Positions 16,842 through 25,262 of a stretch of DNA of 64,000 bases are shown here, piece by piece (position 1 is the first letter of the stretch; each line of letters begins with the position of its first letter). The notes under the pieces were generated by a model. It did not search any database and had not been told where the DNA came from. It saw only the letters and a program-made list of their open reading frames with translations. Source of the stretch: JAUVRX01 sp049664225 (GTDB lineage: Bacteria > Acidobacteriota > Thermoanaerobaculia > Multivoradales > JAHEKO01); assembly GCA_049664225.1 (NCBI GenBank), contig JBATEX010000030.1, positions 1 through 64,000 on the forward strand. The letters run 5' to 3'. Position numbers and translations under genes: made by a program.

Positions 16842-18785
16842 CTACTTACCGGTCTGGCGTGGGGTGTCCAGGTCCACTAGTGCCTGACGCAGTTGCGTGG
16901 CCGAGTCGAACCGCTGATCAGGGCCCTTCTCGAGGCAGCGAAGGATGATCGACGAAAGACCGGGAGAGAGGTTGGGCGTGAGGGACCTCGGGTCTTGTGG
17001 AGGAGTGTCCTGGTGCTCTCGCAGCATATCGCCTGCGTTGCGCGCCTCGAAGGGTCGCTTTCCGGTCGCCATTTCGAACAGGACCACCCCGAGGGAGTAG
17101 AGATCCGATCTCTCGTCTAGCGGTTGCGCCGAGGCCTGCTCGGGAGACGCGTAGTTGGGAGTTCCCAGAAAGATCCCGGCACTCGTGATCCCGGCGTCTC
17201 CGAGCTCGCGGGCCAACCCGAAATCGGTGAGAAAGGGCTCCGACCCCTTGTCGAGGAGGACATTCTGAGGCTTGATGTCGCGATGGAGGACTCCTCGTCT
17301 GTGGGCAGCTTCCAACGCTGAGGCCAGTTTGATCGCGATTTGCACGACCTGTGCCTCTTCCAAGGCACCGGTGTCGGCGATGAGCTTGCCCAGATCCTGG
17401 CCCTCTACCCACTGCATCGTCAGGTAGCGATGATGCTTGTCCTGGCCGAGATGGTAGACCCGCAGCACGTTGGGGTGCCCAAGATCGCGGGAGAGGATGA
17501 TCTCCCGCCGGAATCGCTCGAGGACCTGTGGGTCTTCGGAGAACTCCGGGCGGAGGATCTTGATCGCCACCGGTGCTCGAAGAAGGCGATCCGAGGCCAG
17601 AAAGACCCTTCCCATTCCGCCCTCTCCGATCTGTTCGAGCAGGGTGTATCGGCCGTCCACGAGATCGTGGTCTCTGCTGCTACCCTCGAAATCCTGGAAG
17701 TCCCCGCGTGCTGGTGCTTGCGTGGTGTCAGGATGCTCGCCCTCAGGGAGCCGATCCAGCCATTGCCGAAAAAAGCGGTTGGCGATTGTGTAGGTCTTCG
17801 GAGCGCGCTGGCGAAGGAAGCCGAGCTCTTCGAGCCGCAGCAGACTTCCCTCGACCGAGTGGGAGTCGGCTGGGTCTTCGGTCAACGTGTCCAACTGCAC
17901 CTCGTGAGTGTGGCGCAGCGCAATCAGGACCTTCCTCTCCGCGGCACTGAGCATCTCGAAGTCCACCGCAAAGAAGTGGGTGACCATATCGTCAGAGAGA
18001 ACTTCTTCGAAGGCCAGTTCCAGATCTCCCGATTCCAGGTAGCGCTTCGACACAAGCGGGAGCAAGTAGGGGTGGTTGGCGCAGTCTTCGCAGATGCGGC
18101 TCAGCTCCGTTTCCGTAAGATCAGGTCGAAGGTTCTTGCTCAGGTGTTCCTGTGCGACCAGACTGCGAGCTTCTTCGTCCTCCAGCGAGGACAAATAGAG
18201 CGGCGGGGAGAAGCCGAGCAGGAAGGGGGAGGTGTCGACACGCTGCTCGGCGAGGGCCCACAAGCGAATCGTCGAGGCCAGCACGACTCTCATCTCACCG
18301 CCCGACTGCATCGAGCGCCTCAGCTTGCTCAAGAGCGACGCATCTGCCTGATGCAGCTTGATCAACTCCTCGACCTCGTCGCAGAGCAGCAGCAACCGGC
18401 GGCCAGCAGTGCGAATCTGGCGCCTCAGGCGCGTCAGACTGGCAAAAAGGTCCTCTGGATCGAGGTTGGAAACCTCGATTCCCAGGTCCGACCAGCGCTG
18501 TTCAGAGTCCAGAAGCGCATCATGGAAGCTCAGATGGAGCTCAGCAGGGTCTTCGGCGCCTTGGAGATCCCAGAATAGAGGCAGATACCCGAGATCGGGA
18601 CTACTGGAGGCAATCCACTCCAGTTGTCTCAGCAGCGAGGTCTTGCCGATGCGGCGAGTTCCCAACAGCCAAAGGCTTTCCCGGGATCCTTCGAGGATCT
18701 CCTGGAGGTGGGCCTGGCGACCGTAGAAACGCTCGCCACGCACCCACTGTCCAACCACATAGGGGATGATCGACGGGTCGCTCAT
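16842..18785 (-). CDS. P-loop ATPase fused to a Ser/Thr protein kinase
   Basis: A 647-residue fusion. Residues 1-350 are a close paralogue of the ATPase in the sigma fusion (IIPYVVGQWVRGERFYGRQA against LLPYVVGQWVRGDRFYGRRA): Walker A GTRRIGKTS, Walker B LLLLCDEVEEL. Residues about 377-640 are a PknB-type kinase with all key elements: glycine loop GEGGMGRV, VAIK lysine (about 406), HRDIKPQN (about 500), DFG (about 519) and GTPNYASPE. No membrane segment follows the kinase, unlike classical PknB, so it is probably cytosolic. ATG 18785 is chosen because the paralogue starts at the equivalent residue. It diverges from a STAS gene, a natural type of kinase substrate. Kinase control by the ATPase is inference. 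Confidence 0.92.
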   Translation of the reverse strand: MSDPSIIPYVVGQWVRGERFYGRQAHLQEILEGSRESLWLLGTRRIGKTSLLRQLEWIASSSPDLGYLPLFWDLQGAEDPAELHLSFHDALLDSEQRWSDLGIEVSNLDPEDLFASLTRLRRQIRTAGRRLLLLCDEVEELIKLHQADASLLSKLRRSMQSGGEMRVVLASTIRLWALAEQRVDTSPFLLGFSPPLYLSSLEDEEARSLVAQEHLSKNLRPDLTETELSRICEDCANHPYLLPLVSKRYLESGDLELAFEEVLSDDMVTHFFAVDFEMLSAAERKVLIALRHTHEVQLDTLTEDPADSHSVEGSLLRLEELGFLRQRAPKTYTIANRFFRQWLDRLPEGEHPDTTQAPARGDFQDFEGSSRDHDLVDGRYTLLEQIGEGGMGRVFLASDRLLRAPVAIKILRPEFSEDPQVLERFRREIILSRDLGHPNVLRVYHLGQDKHHRYLTMQWVEGQDLGKLIADTGALEEAQVVQIAIKLASALEAAHRRGVLHRDIKPQNVLLDKGSEPFLTDFGLARELGDAGITSAGIFLGTPNYASPEQASAQPLDERSDLYSLGVVLFEMATGKRPFEARNAGDMLREHQDTPPQDPRSLTPNLSPGLSSIILRCLEKGPDQRFDSATQLRQALVDLDTPRQTGK

Positions 18786-18931
18786 GAAATCCGGGGCTCC
18801 CAGGGTCGGCCGACTCGAGCAGTATGGCACAGGGTATGCACCAATGCGGATCCAATGTTGGGTATCTGACCGGCGGATCTGCGCTGCGGCGAGTCGAGGC
18901 CACTGTCGCGTATCAGAACGGGGGACGATCC

Positions 18932-19405
18932 ATGAACGGTGGAGATCAACGAGCGGGAGGTCGGGAGATCCTACGTTCGGAGGAGCATTCCGGGGGGCGC
19001 CACTCCTACCAGCCGAGCGATATGGGAGCAGGTGAGATGGGATCGGGTCGAGAGAGAGCCACTTCGCAGCACCCCGGTACGGGGTGGAGCTTGTCCCTGG
19101 AGCTGACCGTGAAACGTGACGGCACCTCGGCGCGAATTCGCACCCACGGATACATCAACCGTGAAGGGGGCCTCCAGATCAGCAAATTGGCTCAGCGGTT
19201 GGCGGTGAAAGGAGCCGATCGGATCGAGTTGGATCTGAGCGCCAGCCCACTGGTCAACGTCCCCGCCCTCGAGATCTTGCTGAAGGCCAAGAGGATCCTC
19301 AGCGACAAGGGAGTGCCTCTAACCATGGTGGGTGCTGTCCCGGCAGTCGCCAAGGTCCTCCAACTCATGAAGGTAGCCGGGGATGTGAAAAGGGCCAGGC
19401 AGTAG
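18932..19405 (+). CDS. STAS-domain protein (anti-anti-sigma type)
   Basis: About 157 residues from ATG 18932, which has a G-rich stretch (GGGGGAC) upstream; a longer reading from 18824 would reach into the divergent promoter. Residues 1-55 are polar and low complexity. Residues 60-157 are a STAS-like domain: LELTVKRDGTSARIRTHGYI, then RIELDLSASPLVNVPALEIL, where SpoIIAA proteins carry D-[ST]-S around the phosphorylated serine. Here the residues are LSASPLVN, so a phosphorylatable serine remains possible. It diverges from the ATPase-kinase gene, suggesting a kinase/STAS pair. Its stop codon lies in the loop of a strong hairpin. A shorter paralogue sits at 21425-21709. Confidence 0.75.
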   Translation: MNGGDQRAGGREILRSEEHSGGRHSYQPSDMGAGEMGSGRERATSQHPGTGWSLSLELTVKRDGTSARIRTHGYINREGGLQISKLAQRLAVKGADRIELDLSASPLVNVPALEILLKAKRILSDKGVPLTMVGAVPAVAKVLQLMKVAGDVKRARQ

Positions 19406-19420
19406 AACTGCCCGGCCCTT
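19390..19420 (+). terminator. Hairpin with the STAS stop codon in its loop
   Basis: AAGGGCCAGGCAG and CTGCCCGGCCCTT form a 13-bp stem with one mismatch. The loop TAGAA contains the gene's TAG stop (19403-19405). An identical hairpin ends the second STAS gene. Confidence 0.7.
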
Positions 19421-19481
19421 CGGCGTTTCATCGAGTGGCAAGGTTCAGGACCTTGCTCACCGTCTTTCCATACCGACGCCC

Positions 19482-21239
19482 CTAGGGCTGCGAGCTCGAC
19501 CAGGCCGAAACGTCGCCACTCTCGAAACCGTCCGTGAAGATCGACTCGGATGCCGCGCCGCAGTCGGGGAAATTGAAGCTGCAGACGCGGGTGTTGAAGT
19601 CGAAGCTACCGGTGTTCTGGTAGTACTCCTGGGTGTACCAGAAGGTGCAATCGTCTACCGGGTCGACGCTCATCGACGAGTAGTCGCCCCAGCGGTTGTT
19701 CGACGCGATCTGGGCTCCTGTCCCTTCGTGACAGGAGACCTCGCCGCCGGGCATCGTGCCCGCGGCATCTCCCGCCATCCGCGAGGTGTAGCGCACCGAG
19801 GGGAAGAGGCTGCCGCTGGTCACGCTGTAGCCCAGGGCGATGTTGCGGTCCTGGTCCTGGGCGATCGAGCCCATCCAGCGCTCGAGGCCGTCGGCAGGCG
19901 CATAGGTGCCGTCCTGGCCCAGGGTCCAGTTGCTGTCGCCGGTCGAGCTCAGGATCTCGGCCCAGCGGATACCGGCCCGGTCGCTGCCGGCATCGACGGT
20001 GGTGTTGAGCACCACCGCTGCCTCGGTGCCGAACCAACGGTACTGGGCCCGGTACATGGTGAAGGCCGCTATACAGTCGAGGACCTCGCCGCCGTTGACT
20101 GGGCTGATGCAGTCGCTGAACCCGTTGCCGAGGAAGCGGTCGAAGTTCGACCCCGCTACGACTAGCGGACCCTCGGTATAGGTAGAGTTGGCCGTGTTGC
20201 TCCAGTCCACACACAAGGTGTGGTTGCGGTAGCCGTCATTGGCGAATGGCGAATCGTCGTACGCCGAGTCGACCGCCGACCAGTAGGTCGGGCAGGTGCC
20301 GGCCGGAGGCGTCGGTCCCGCCAGATGGGGAGGCAGCTGGCCCTCGATGCAGTCGGAAGTAGGGAAAGAAGTGCAGGGGTTGATGAACTTGACGAACTTG
20401 GCCGACAGGCCCTGGAGCATCCTGTCGCGCTCCATGACGCCGGCCGAGACCGAGAAGGATCCACCGGCACCGCCAAAATCACGCATGGTGAAGGTGTAGG
20501 CGCTCTGCCCGGTGCTGCCGGTGGTGCCGTCGTCCCAGACACCCAGTTTCGGGTAGTCGTTGGCGCCTCCCGGCGTCACCACGAAGGCGTAGCGGTGATA
20601 GGGGCCCAGAGGGTCGCTGGTCGTCGAGACCGCGACGCACTGGGTGCCTTCGTCGATCGAGAACTGGCTGAAGAACCAGCGACCTGCGGTGTCGTCGTAG
20701 AGCACCACCGGGTCGCCGTCGTTGTTCGCCTCGCAGGGACCACCGAAGCCCACCCAGAAGCTGTTGCCGGCGAACGGACCGCTGATCAGGGCACCGGTGT
20801 CGCTGAAGACGCCCCAGATGTCGTTGATGTACTGGATGTAGCGCCGGTTGCCGAGATGGTCCAGGCCGATGTCACCGTTGGTGTCCGGCGGCACGATGCG
20901 GAAGCCCACGGTGGCTGCGTTGTCGTCATCCGACAGGCCCTCGAAGCTTGCCGTTGGTGCGGGGGTGGAACCGAGAAAAGGCGCAAAGTCGGACTGCAGT
21001 CCGCCGTCGGGCTCGGCCAGAGACGGGTCCTTGCCGAAGTCTGGCTTCACCCCGATGGGGACCTCCTTGCTGAGGCCGGTCAAGGGCGCCGCCGGGAGGG
21101 CCATCTCGCTCAGCGGCGGTGACGTGTCGTGGTGGATGGCCTGGCCCGTTGTCGCTACCGGGCCTTGAGCCCAGACCGGTGACAGGGCGAGTGCGAGCGA
21201 ACAGATACTTGCCAGTGCGATAGTCGTTCTCAGTTTCAT
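19482..21239 (-). CDS. Large secreted protein with GFESGD-type C-terminal tail (copy 1)
   Basis: A 585-residue secreted protein. ATG 21239 has AAGGAAGAG upstream and starts a signal peptide (TIALASICSLALALSPVWAQ). The early mature part has VPPDTNGDIG and IQYINDIWGVF, a motif seen in many large secreted bacterial proteins of unknown function, then repeated strand-rich sequence with several Cys pairs (probable disulphides). The C-terminus is ESIFTDGFESGDVSAWSSSQ, shared with the 21786-23513 paralogue and common at the ends of exported proteins in Thermoanaerobaculia and some gammaproteobacteria; it may be a sorting or anchoring tail. No catalytic signature recognised. Convergent with the STAS gene at 18932-19405. 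Confidence 0.85.
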   Translation of the reverse strand: MKLRTTIALASICSLALALSPVWAQGPVATTGQAIHHDTSPPLSEMALPAAPLTGLSKEVPIGVKPDFGKDPSLAEPDGGLQSDFAPFLGSTPAPTASFEGLSDDDNAATVGFRIVPPDTNGDIGLDHLGNRRYIQYINDIWGVFSDTGALISGPFAGNSFWVGFGGPCEANNDGDPVVLYDDTAGRWFFSQFSIDEGTQCVAVSTTSDPLGPYHRYAFVVTPGGANDYPKLGVWDDGTTGSTGQSAYTFTMRDFGGAGGSFSVSAGVMERDRMLQGLSAKFVKFINPCTSFPTSDCIEGQLPPHLAGPTPPAGTCPTYWSAVDSAYDDSPFANDGYRNHTLCVDWSNTANSTYTEGPLVVAGSNFDRFLGNGFSDCISPVNGGEVLDCIAAFTMYRAQYRWFGTEAAVVLNTTVDAGSDRAGIRWAEILSSTGDSNWTLGQDGTYAPADGLERWMGSIAQDQDRNIALGYSVTSGSLFPSVRYTSRMAGDAAGTMPGGEVSCHEGTGAQIASNNRWGDYSSMSVDPVDDCTFWYTQEYYQNTGSFDFNTRVCSFNFPDCGAASESIFTDGFESGDVSAWSSSQP

Positions 21240-21424
21240 AGCTCTTCCTTTCTTGGGTCCTCGCTTCACGCGTTCAAAGTCAACGCGTCGGACAGGCAGC
21301 AACCGCAAGGAGAGTCCGCTGTGGTTGAGGCGTGCTCTTCTCCTCACTTTCTCCGTGATGATCCATCTCGGGTCGGCTCATTCTCGTTCGCGAACTGGGG
21401 ACCACGCTACCAGAGTCATCGAGG

Positions 21425-21709
21425 GTGTCAAATAGCCATCTTTACATGTTGTTACCCGCAGCATTACCCGAAAGAACCGAGCTCGCCCCGGCCCACCTTT
21501 TCGAGGCCGTCGAGGGAACCGACCGGATCGAGCTGGATTTGCGAGGCAGTTTATTGGTCAAAGTACCGGCCCTCGAGATCCTGCTTCAGGCCAAACGACT
21601 TCTCAGTGACAGAGGGGTAGAACTCTGCTTAGTCGGCTCAGCGCCGGCTGTGGACAAGGCCCTGCAGCTCATGAAAGTGGCGGAAGAGGTGAAAAGGGCC
21701 AGGCAGTAG
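21425..21709 (+). CDS. N-terminally shortened STAS protein (second copy)
   Basis: At most 94 residues (GTG 21425; ATG 21446 gives 87). From RIELDLRGSLLVKVPALEIL to the end (LQLMKVAEEVKRARQ) it closely matches the STAS protein at 18932-19405, including an identical KRARQ end and the same hairpin over the stop. The first two strands of the STAS fold (TVKRDGTSARIRTHGYI in copy 1) are missing and replaced by unrelated sequence, and neither start has a good Shine-Dalgarno. It may be a decaying copy or a trimmed STAS fold. Convergent with the second secreted protein, as in copy 1. Confidence 0.55.
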   Translation: MSNSHLYMLLPAALPERTELAPAHLFEAVEGTDRIELDLRGSLLVKVPALEILLQAKRLLSDRGVELCLVGSAPAVDKALQLMKVAEEVKRARQ

Positions 21710-21724
21710 AACTGCCCGGCCCTT
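21694..21724 (+). terminator. Hairpin with the second STAS stop codon in its loop
   Basis: Same sequence as at 19390-19420: 13-bp stem, loop TAGAA holding the TAG stop. Its conservation between copies is stronger than that of the coding region beside it. Confidence 0.7.
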
Positions 21725-21785
21725 CGGCTTCCTGTTGCGTGGCAAGGCTCAGGGTCTTGCTCGAGATGGTTCGATACCGCCGCCC

Positions 21786-23513
21786 CTAGGGCTGCGAGCT
21801 CGACCAGGCCGAAACGTCGCCGCTCTCGAAACCGTCCGTGAAGATCGACTCGGATGCCGTGCAGGTGTCGAAGGTGAAGGAGCCGATGTAGGTGCTCCAG
21901 TCGCAGCTGGGATGGGCTGCGGGCTTCGAGTATTGACCCAGATACCAGAAGGTCGTCCCGTCCGGATCGATCGTCATTCCCGTGTAGTCACCCCACCTGT
22001 ACGGCGAGCCGTCGAAGCAGGTAAAGGTGCCCTCGCCTGCCTTGAGCAGAGTCTCGGCCTGGAGAGTTCCTGCCGTGTCCGTACTCAATCTTCCGGTCAC
22101 GTAGGTGGATGGGAACGTCGAGCTGCTGCCCTTCGAGTAGCCGACTGCCATGTCCCCACAAGAGTTGGAGACAGCATTGGCGAAGGTTCGATACTCGCCG
22201 TTCGATCCCAGAACGCCCGCATCCACGATGCTGTTAGCCGCCGGGTCGATTTGGCCCCAACGAACGCAGTCCACCGTGCCACTTCCGGGATTGCAGGAGA
22301 TTGTCTGGTTCGTCATGTAGATGATGCCATCCCTCAGCTCGCTGGACTGGCCCCGCCAGTCATTGGCCTGTATGGAGCTGCCTCCCGATTGCGGCCAGTT
22401 GACCGGAAATCCGGCGGTTACACCGGTGGCCGTGCAGAGATTGAGGTTCGATTTCCTGGTCGGATTCGAGCCACTCAAGGGGTTCGTCCAGGACCAGACA
22501 TTGTGGTTGCAGCCGTCGAAAACCTCGGTCATGAACCAGTGGGGTCCGCTCAAGGACCCGAAGTCACCATGATAGTTGGCCGGCATCGGTGTGCCATCGC
22601 TTCCCGTGCTCTTGGTGACGAAGCTCATGGCGCTGCCGGCGTACGCGGCAGTCTTGTCCATGGCCCAGACCCGACCCTCGCAGAAGCCACCGGCGAACTG
22701 ATTGGAGCCCAGGACGATGAGGTCTGGACCGACGCCGATATGGGGATAGTCGAAGAACGTGCCGCAGCCTTGAAGCGTCGGAATGCTGTAGAGGTTCCAA
22801 TTGACGATGTCTCCCGGATTTGCGCTGACCGCGATGCAGTAGTTCGAGCCATTGGCGTCGATACCCAGAATGTAGCGATCCTCGGCTTCGTCGTAGATCG
22901 CGTTGGGGTCGAAGACGCCGATGCAGTTTGGATCGGCCGACATGAAAGAGGCGAATGTGGTTGCGCCCACCACCGGCGTGCCATCCTTCGCGAAGATCTT
23001 GAAGGCGACATTGACCACCGGGATGACGTAGTCCTTGCCTACGGCCAGCTCAGGGTCGGGAGGAGTGTTCGTACTGCCGCCGCAGCATTCGCCGGCGTCG
23101 AGGGCCTCGAAACTGACGCCAGGTGCTGGTGCCAGAGTGCTCGGTCCGGAACTTGCGATCTGGATGTCGCTGTCCGGAGGCATGAGCATGGCCTTTTGGC
23201 GCAGATGCTCGGCCTGCGCCTCGGAGATCGGCATTGCTGGAGGCGGGATGAGGACATTCAGGTCGGGGACGAATGCTGTCTGCACCTGATTCAGATTCAC
23301 CCGAGTCGGACCGTTGGCCTGAAAGACGCCGCGATCACTCGCTGGGCCTGACGGCCCACCGCCTAGACCCGACCCGTTGAGGCCGGCAGGGGAAGCTGGC
23401 GCCGGTTTGAGGGCGACCTCGGCGTCTCGGTGCTGAATGGACCTGGAGGAGACGAGAGCCAGGCACAGGATGAGAACCAACAGGGTCATGCAGAGGACTA
23501 GATTCTTGTTCAC
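21786..23513 (-). CDS. Large secreted protein with GFESGD-type C-terminal tail (copy 2)
   Basis: A 575-residue protein with a strongly hydrophobic leader (LVLCMTLLVLILCLALVSS). The body is strand-rich and Cys-rich: NTPPDPELAVGKDYVIPVVN near residue 150 is the counterpart of VPPDTNGDIG...IQYIND in copy 1, and YRWGDYTGMTIDPDGTTFWYL near the C-terminus matches RWGDYSSMSVDPVDDCTFWY there. The final ESIFTDGFESGDVSAWSSSQ is identical to copy 1. Otherwise the two proteins have diverged widely, so the tail and the 3' flank are far better conserved than the body. Function unknown; probably cell-surface or extracellular. Confidence 0.85.
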   Translation of the reverse strand: MNKNLVLCMTLLVLILCLALVSSRSIQHRDAEVALKPAPASPAGLNGSGLGGGPSGPASDRGVFQANGPTRVNLNQVQTAFVPDLNVLIPPPAMPISEAQAEHLRQKAMLMPPDSDIQIASSGPSTLAPAPGVSFEALDAGECCGGSTNTPPDPELAVGKDYVIPVVNVAFKIFAKDGTPVVGATTFASFMSADPNCIGVFDPNAIYDEAEDRYILGIDANGSNYCIAVSANPGDIVNWNLYSIPTLQGCGTFFDYPHIGVGPDLIVLGSNQFAGGFCEGRVWAMDKTAAYAGSAMSFVTKSTGSDGTPMPANYHGDFGSLSGPHWFMTEVFDGCNHNVWSWTNPLSGSNPTRKSNLNLCTATGVTAGFPVNWPQSGGSSIQANDWRGQSSELRDGIIYMTNQTISCNPGSGTVDCVRWGQIDPAANSIVDAGVLGSNGEYRTFANAVSNSCGDMAVGYSKGSSSTFPSTYVTGRLSTDTAGTLQAETLLKAGEGTFTCFDGSPYRWGDYTGMTIDPDGTTFWYLGQYSKPAAHPSCDWSTYIGSFTFDTCTASESIFTDGFESGDVSAWSSSQP

Positions 23514-23709
23514 GAGTACCTCCTGTTCAGACGTCGGTCTATCGCGTGGCCCAGGAACTCGGGTGAGCCACTCGCCGTGGGGTCTCCCGTATCACTGAGG
23601 CAGCCAGAGAAACCCCTCGTAGATCCAGGGAGACGAGTTACCCGATACTACAGAACAGTCCGTGTCAGGGGCAACTGCGCATGCCATAGGGATGTCAAAG
23701 GGTCTCGGG

Positions 23710-23740
23710 TTGGTGGCTCTGGGCAGTCGCCTGCTATATT
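23710..23740 (+). promoter_or_regulatory. Candidate promoter for a leaderless transcript
   Basis: TTGGTG at 23710-23715 and TATATT at 23735-23740, 19 nt apart. The -10 ends only 9 nt before the ATG at 23750 and there is no Shine-Dalgarno, so the mRNA may begin at or next to the start codon. Confidence 0.45.
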
Positions 23741-23749
23741 CGCGCCCTA

Positions 23750-24847
23750 ATGACTGACAGCAAACCCGTGTTTCCAATCCAACGTGTCGCGAGGAATCTC
23801 CGGCAGGCCACGACATTGGCTAGCATCGCCGTCGTCTTCTTGGTCGCATGTGATGAGTCGTCGAAGCGCTCGGGAGAATCCTCAGTCCCCATTCAGGAGA
23901 CAGGTTCCTTGCAAGAGACTGTGGCAGGCGCCTTAGATTCCGATAGTCAACTTCGATTCAGAGCCGCCTTGGAGGGCGCTGCGGCGGATCCTGGCAAGCG
24001 TACCGGGCTCGAGCTGATCGCGAGCTGTCGGAGAGGCTCGAAGTGGAGGTCGACGAGGATCTTCGGCAGCGGTGTGGCCATCTGGGAAGGCGAGAGGCAA
24101 TTCCAGCTGACGGAAGACGAACTCTTCGACCTACTGCAGCAGCTCTTGACTGCCGATTTCCCCTCTTTGCCCGATCGATATGGTGGGCCGCCGGAGCCTG
24201 ATCGGATGCAATCGAACAATGCCCGAACAGTGGTTTGTAGCCTTAGCGTCAGCTTGGCAGGCGTCGAGAAAGAGGTGTTCCAGATCAATCGCGGTGAGCA
24301 GTCCGAGTCGTTCGCCCGGTTGGTGAATCGTCTTCTGGACTCCTGCGAGGAGCCGGCTGCGACGGGGGTCGGCGCAGCGAATCTCGAGGAGGGGCTCGAA
24401 AAGGTGGCTTCGGGTGAGCTCGAACCCGTGACGTTCGAGCTGCACTATCAGGTCATGGCTGACGGAGCCGCTCCGGGGGAGTCGGTGACCGAGTTCGTTC
24501 TCGGGGTCGAAGGCCAGACGGCCACGGTCCGGCTTCGCGATCTGGTAGATGGCTACTCGGAGCCAAGTCAGCTCGAGCTGACCGGGGATGAACTCTCGGA
24601 GCTGGTCTGGAAGCTGGCTGGCACGGCTCCGAGCCGTTTTCTCAAGAACCTCTGGGCGCCTAGCTACACTGATCTGTCGGTGCGGGTTCTCAATCACAAG
24701 ATGTCCCTCGTAGCGAGACCCTACAGCGGAGTCGACGAGGAGACGCACGGAGAGCTCCAGCAGGACTTCGATGCCACGATCGAGCTCCTCGACGCACTGC
24801 GCGAGCGCGTGCTGCACGAAGGCGCAAGCGCAGTTCCCACTCGGTAG
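23750..24847 (+). CDS. Lipoprotein with two repeated domains
   Basis: A 365-residue protein with a lipoprotein leader: hydrophobic TTLASIAVVFLVAC with the lipobox LVAC and Asp at +2 of the mature end (CDESS), which in enterobacteria favours inner-membrane retention but is not reliable here. After a polar linker come two related halves, about 75-195 and 215-355, each with a strand-rich start, a QLTEDELFDLLQQL or ELTGDELSELVWKL helix and a closing helix. I do not recognise the family. It stands alone, with a probable own promoter, and converges with typA. Confidence 0.75.
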   Translation: MTDSKPVFPIQRVARNLRQATTLASIAVVFLVACDESSKRSGESSVPIQETGSLQETVAGALDSDSQLRFRAALEGAAADPGKRTGLELIASCRRGSKWRSTRIFGSGVAIWEGERQFQLTEDELFDLLQQLLTADFPSLPDRYGGPPEPDRMQSNNARTVVCSLSVSLAGVEKEVFQINRGEQSESFARLVNRLLDSCEEPAATGVGAANLEEGLEKVASGELEPVTFELHYQVMADGAAPGESVTEFVLGVEGQTATVRLRDLVDGYSEPSQLELTGDELSELVWKLAGTAPSRFLKNLWAPSYTDLSVRVLNHKMSLVARPYSGVDEETHGELQQDFDATIELLDALRERVLHEGASAVPTR

Positions 24848-25002
24848 TCCCCTCGCAAACACCCGTGCACCGTGTGAGGCCAACAAGTTCTAGATCGTCG
24901 AGGGTTGAATCGATTGTAGGGGAGCCCCTTGCGGGCTCCCGCGAGAGGGAGCAAGCCCCTCTCCCCTAGGCTCCTAAGCCCTTGTTGCCTCCAACGGCGC
25001 CG

Positions 25003-25039
25003 GAGGTTCGTCTGCCTGCGAACCACGCGGACGAACCTC
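25003..25039. repeat. Inverted repeat sharing its core with the 59037-59115 element
   Basis: GAGGTTCGTC (25003-25012) and GACGAACCTC (25030-25039) are exact reverse complements with a 17-nt loop. The same outer arm sequence opens and closes the much longer inverted repeat at 59037-59115. Confidence 0.6.
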
Positions 25040-25208
25040 TGGCACCGAGCAAGGCACTGAGGCTTTGAGGCAGTGAGGCCATGGCAAGCAGGGGATTGAG
25101 GGCCTAGGGACACAGGGGAGCAAGGACGCGTTGAAGATCTCCAGCGAGTCTCAGGGTTCGTCGTGGGGGCCCCACTGCCCCAAAGATCGGCTGGAGCAAG
25201 CGATAGCC

Positions 25209-25262
25209 GCCTCAACCCCAAGCCCTCAAAGACCGGCCGGGAGGTACGGCCGGACGCCTCAC
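25209..25262 (-). repeat. Dispersed intergenic repeat, copy A
   Basis: Read on the minus strand: TGAGGCGTCCGGCCGTACCT, then CCCGGCCGGTCTTTGAGGGC, then TTGGGGTTGAGG. It aligns along about 50 nt with copies B (57342) and C (58894). Confidence 0.65.

Noticed and set aside
17340..18578. 412-residue plus-strand open frame
   Set aside because: Lies opposite the ATPase-kinase gene, whose motifs are complete on the other strand.
21735..23351. 538-residue plus-strand open frame
   Set aside because: Opposite the second secreted protein; it starts in the terminator area and has no recognisable domain or leader.
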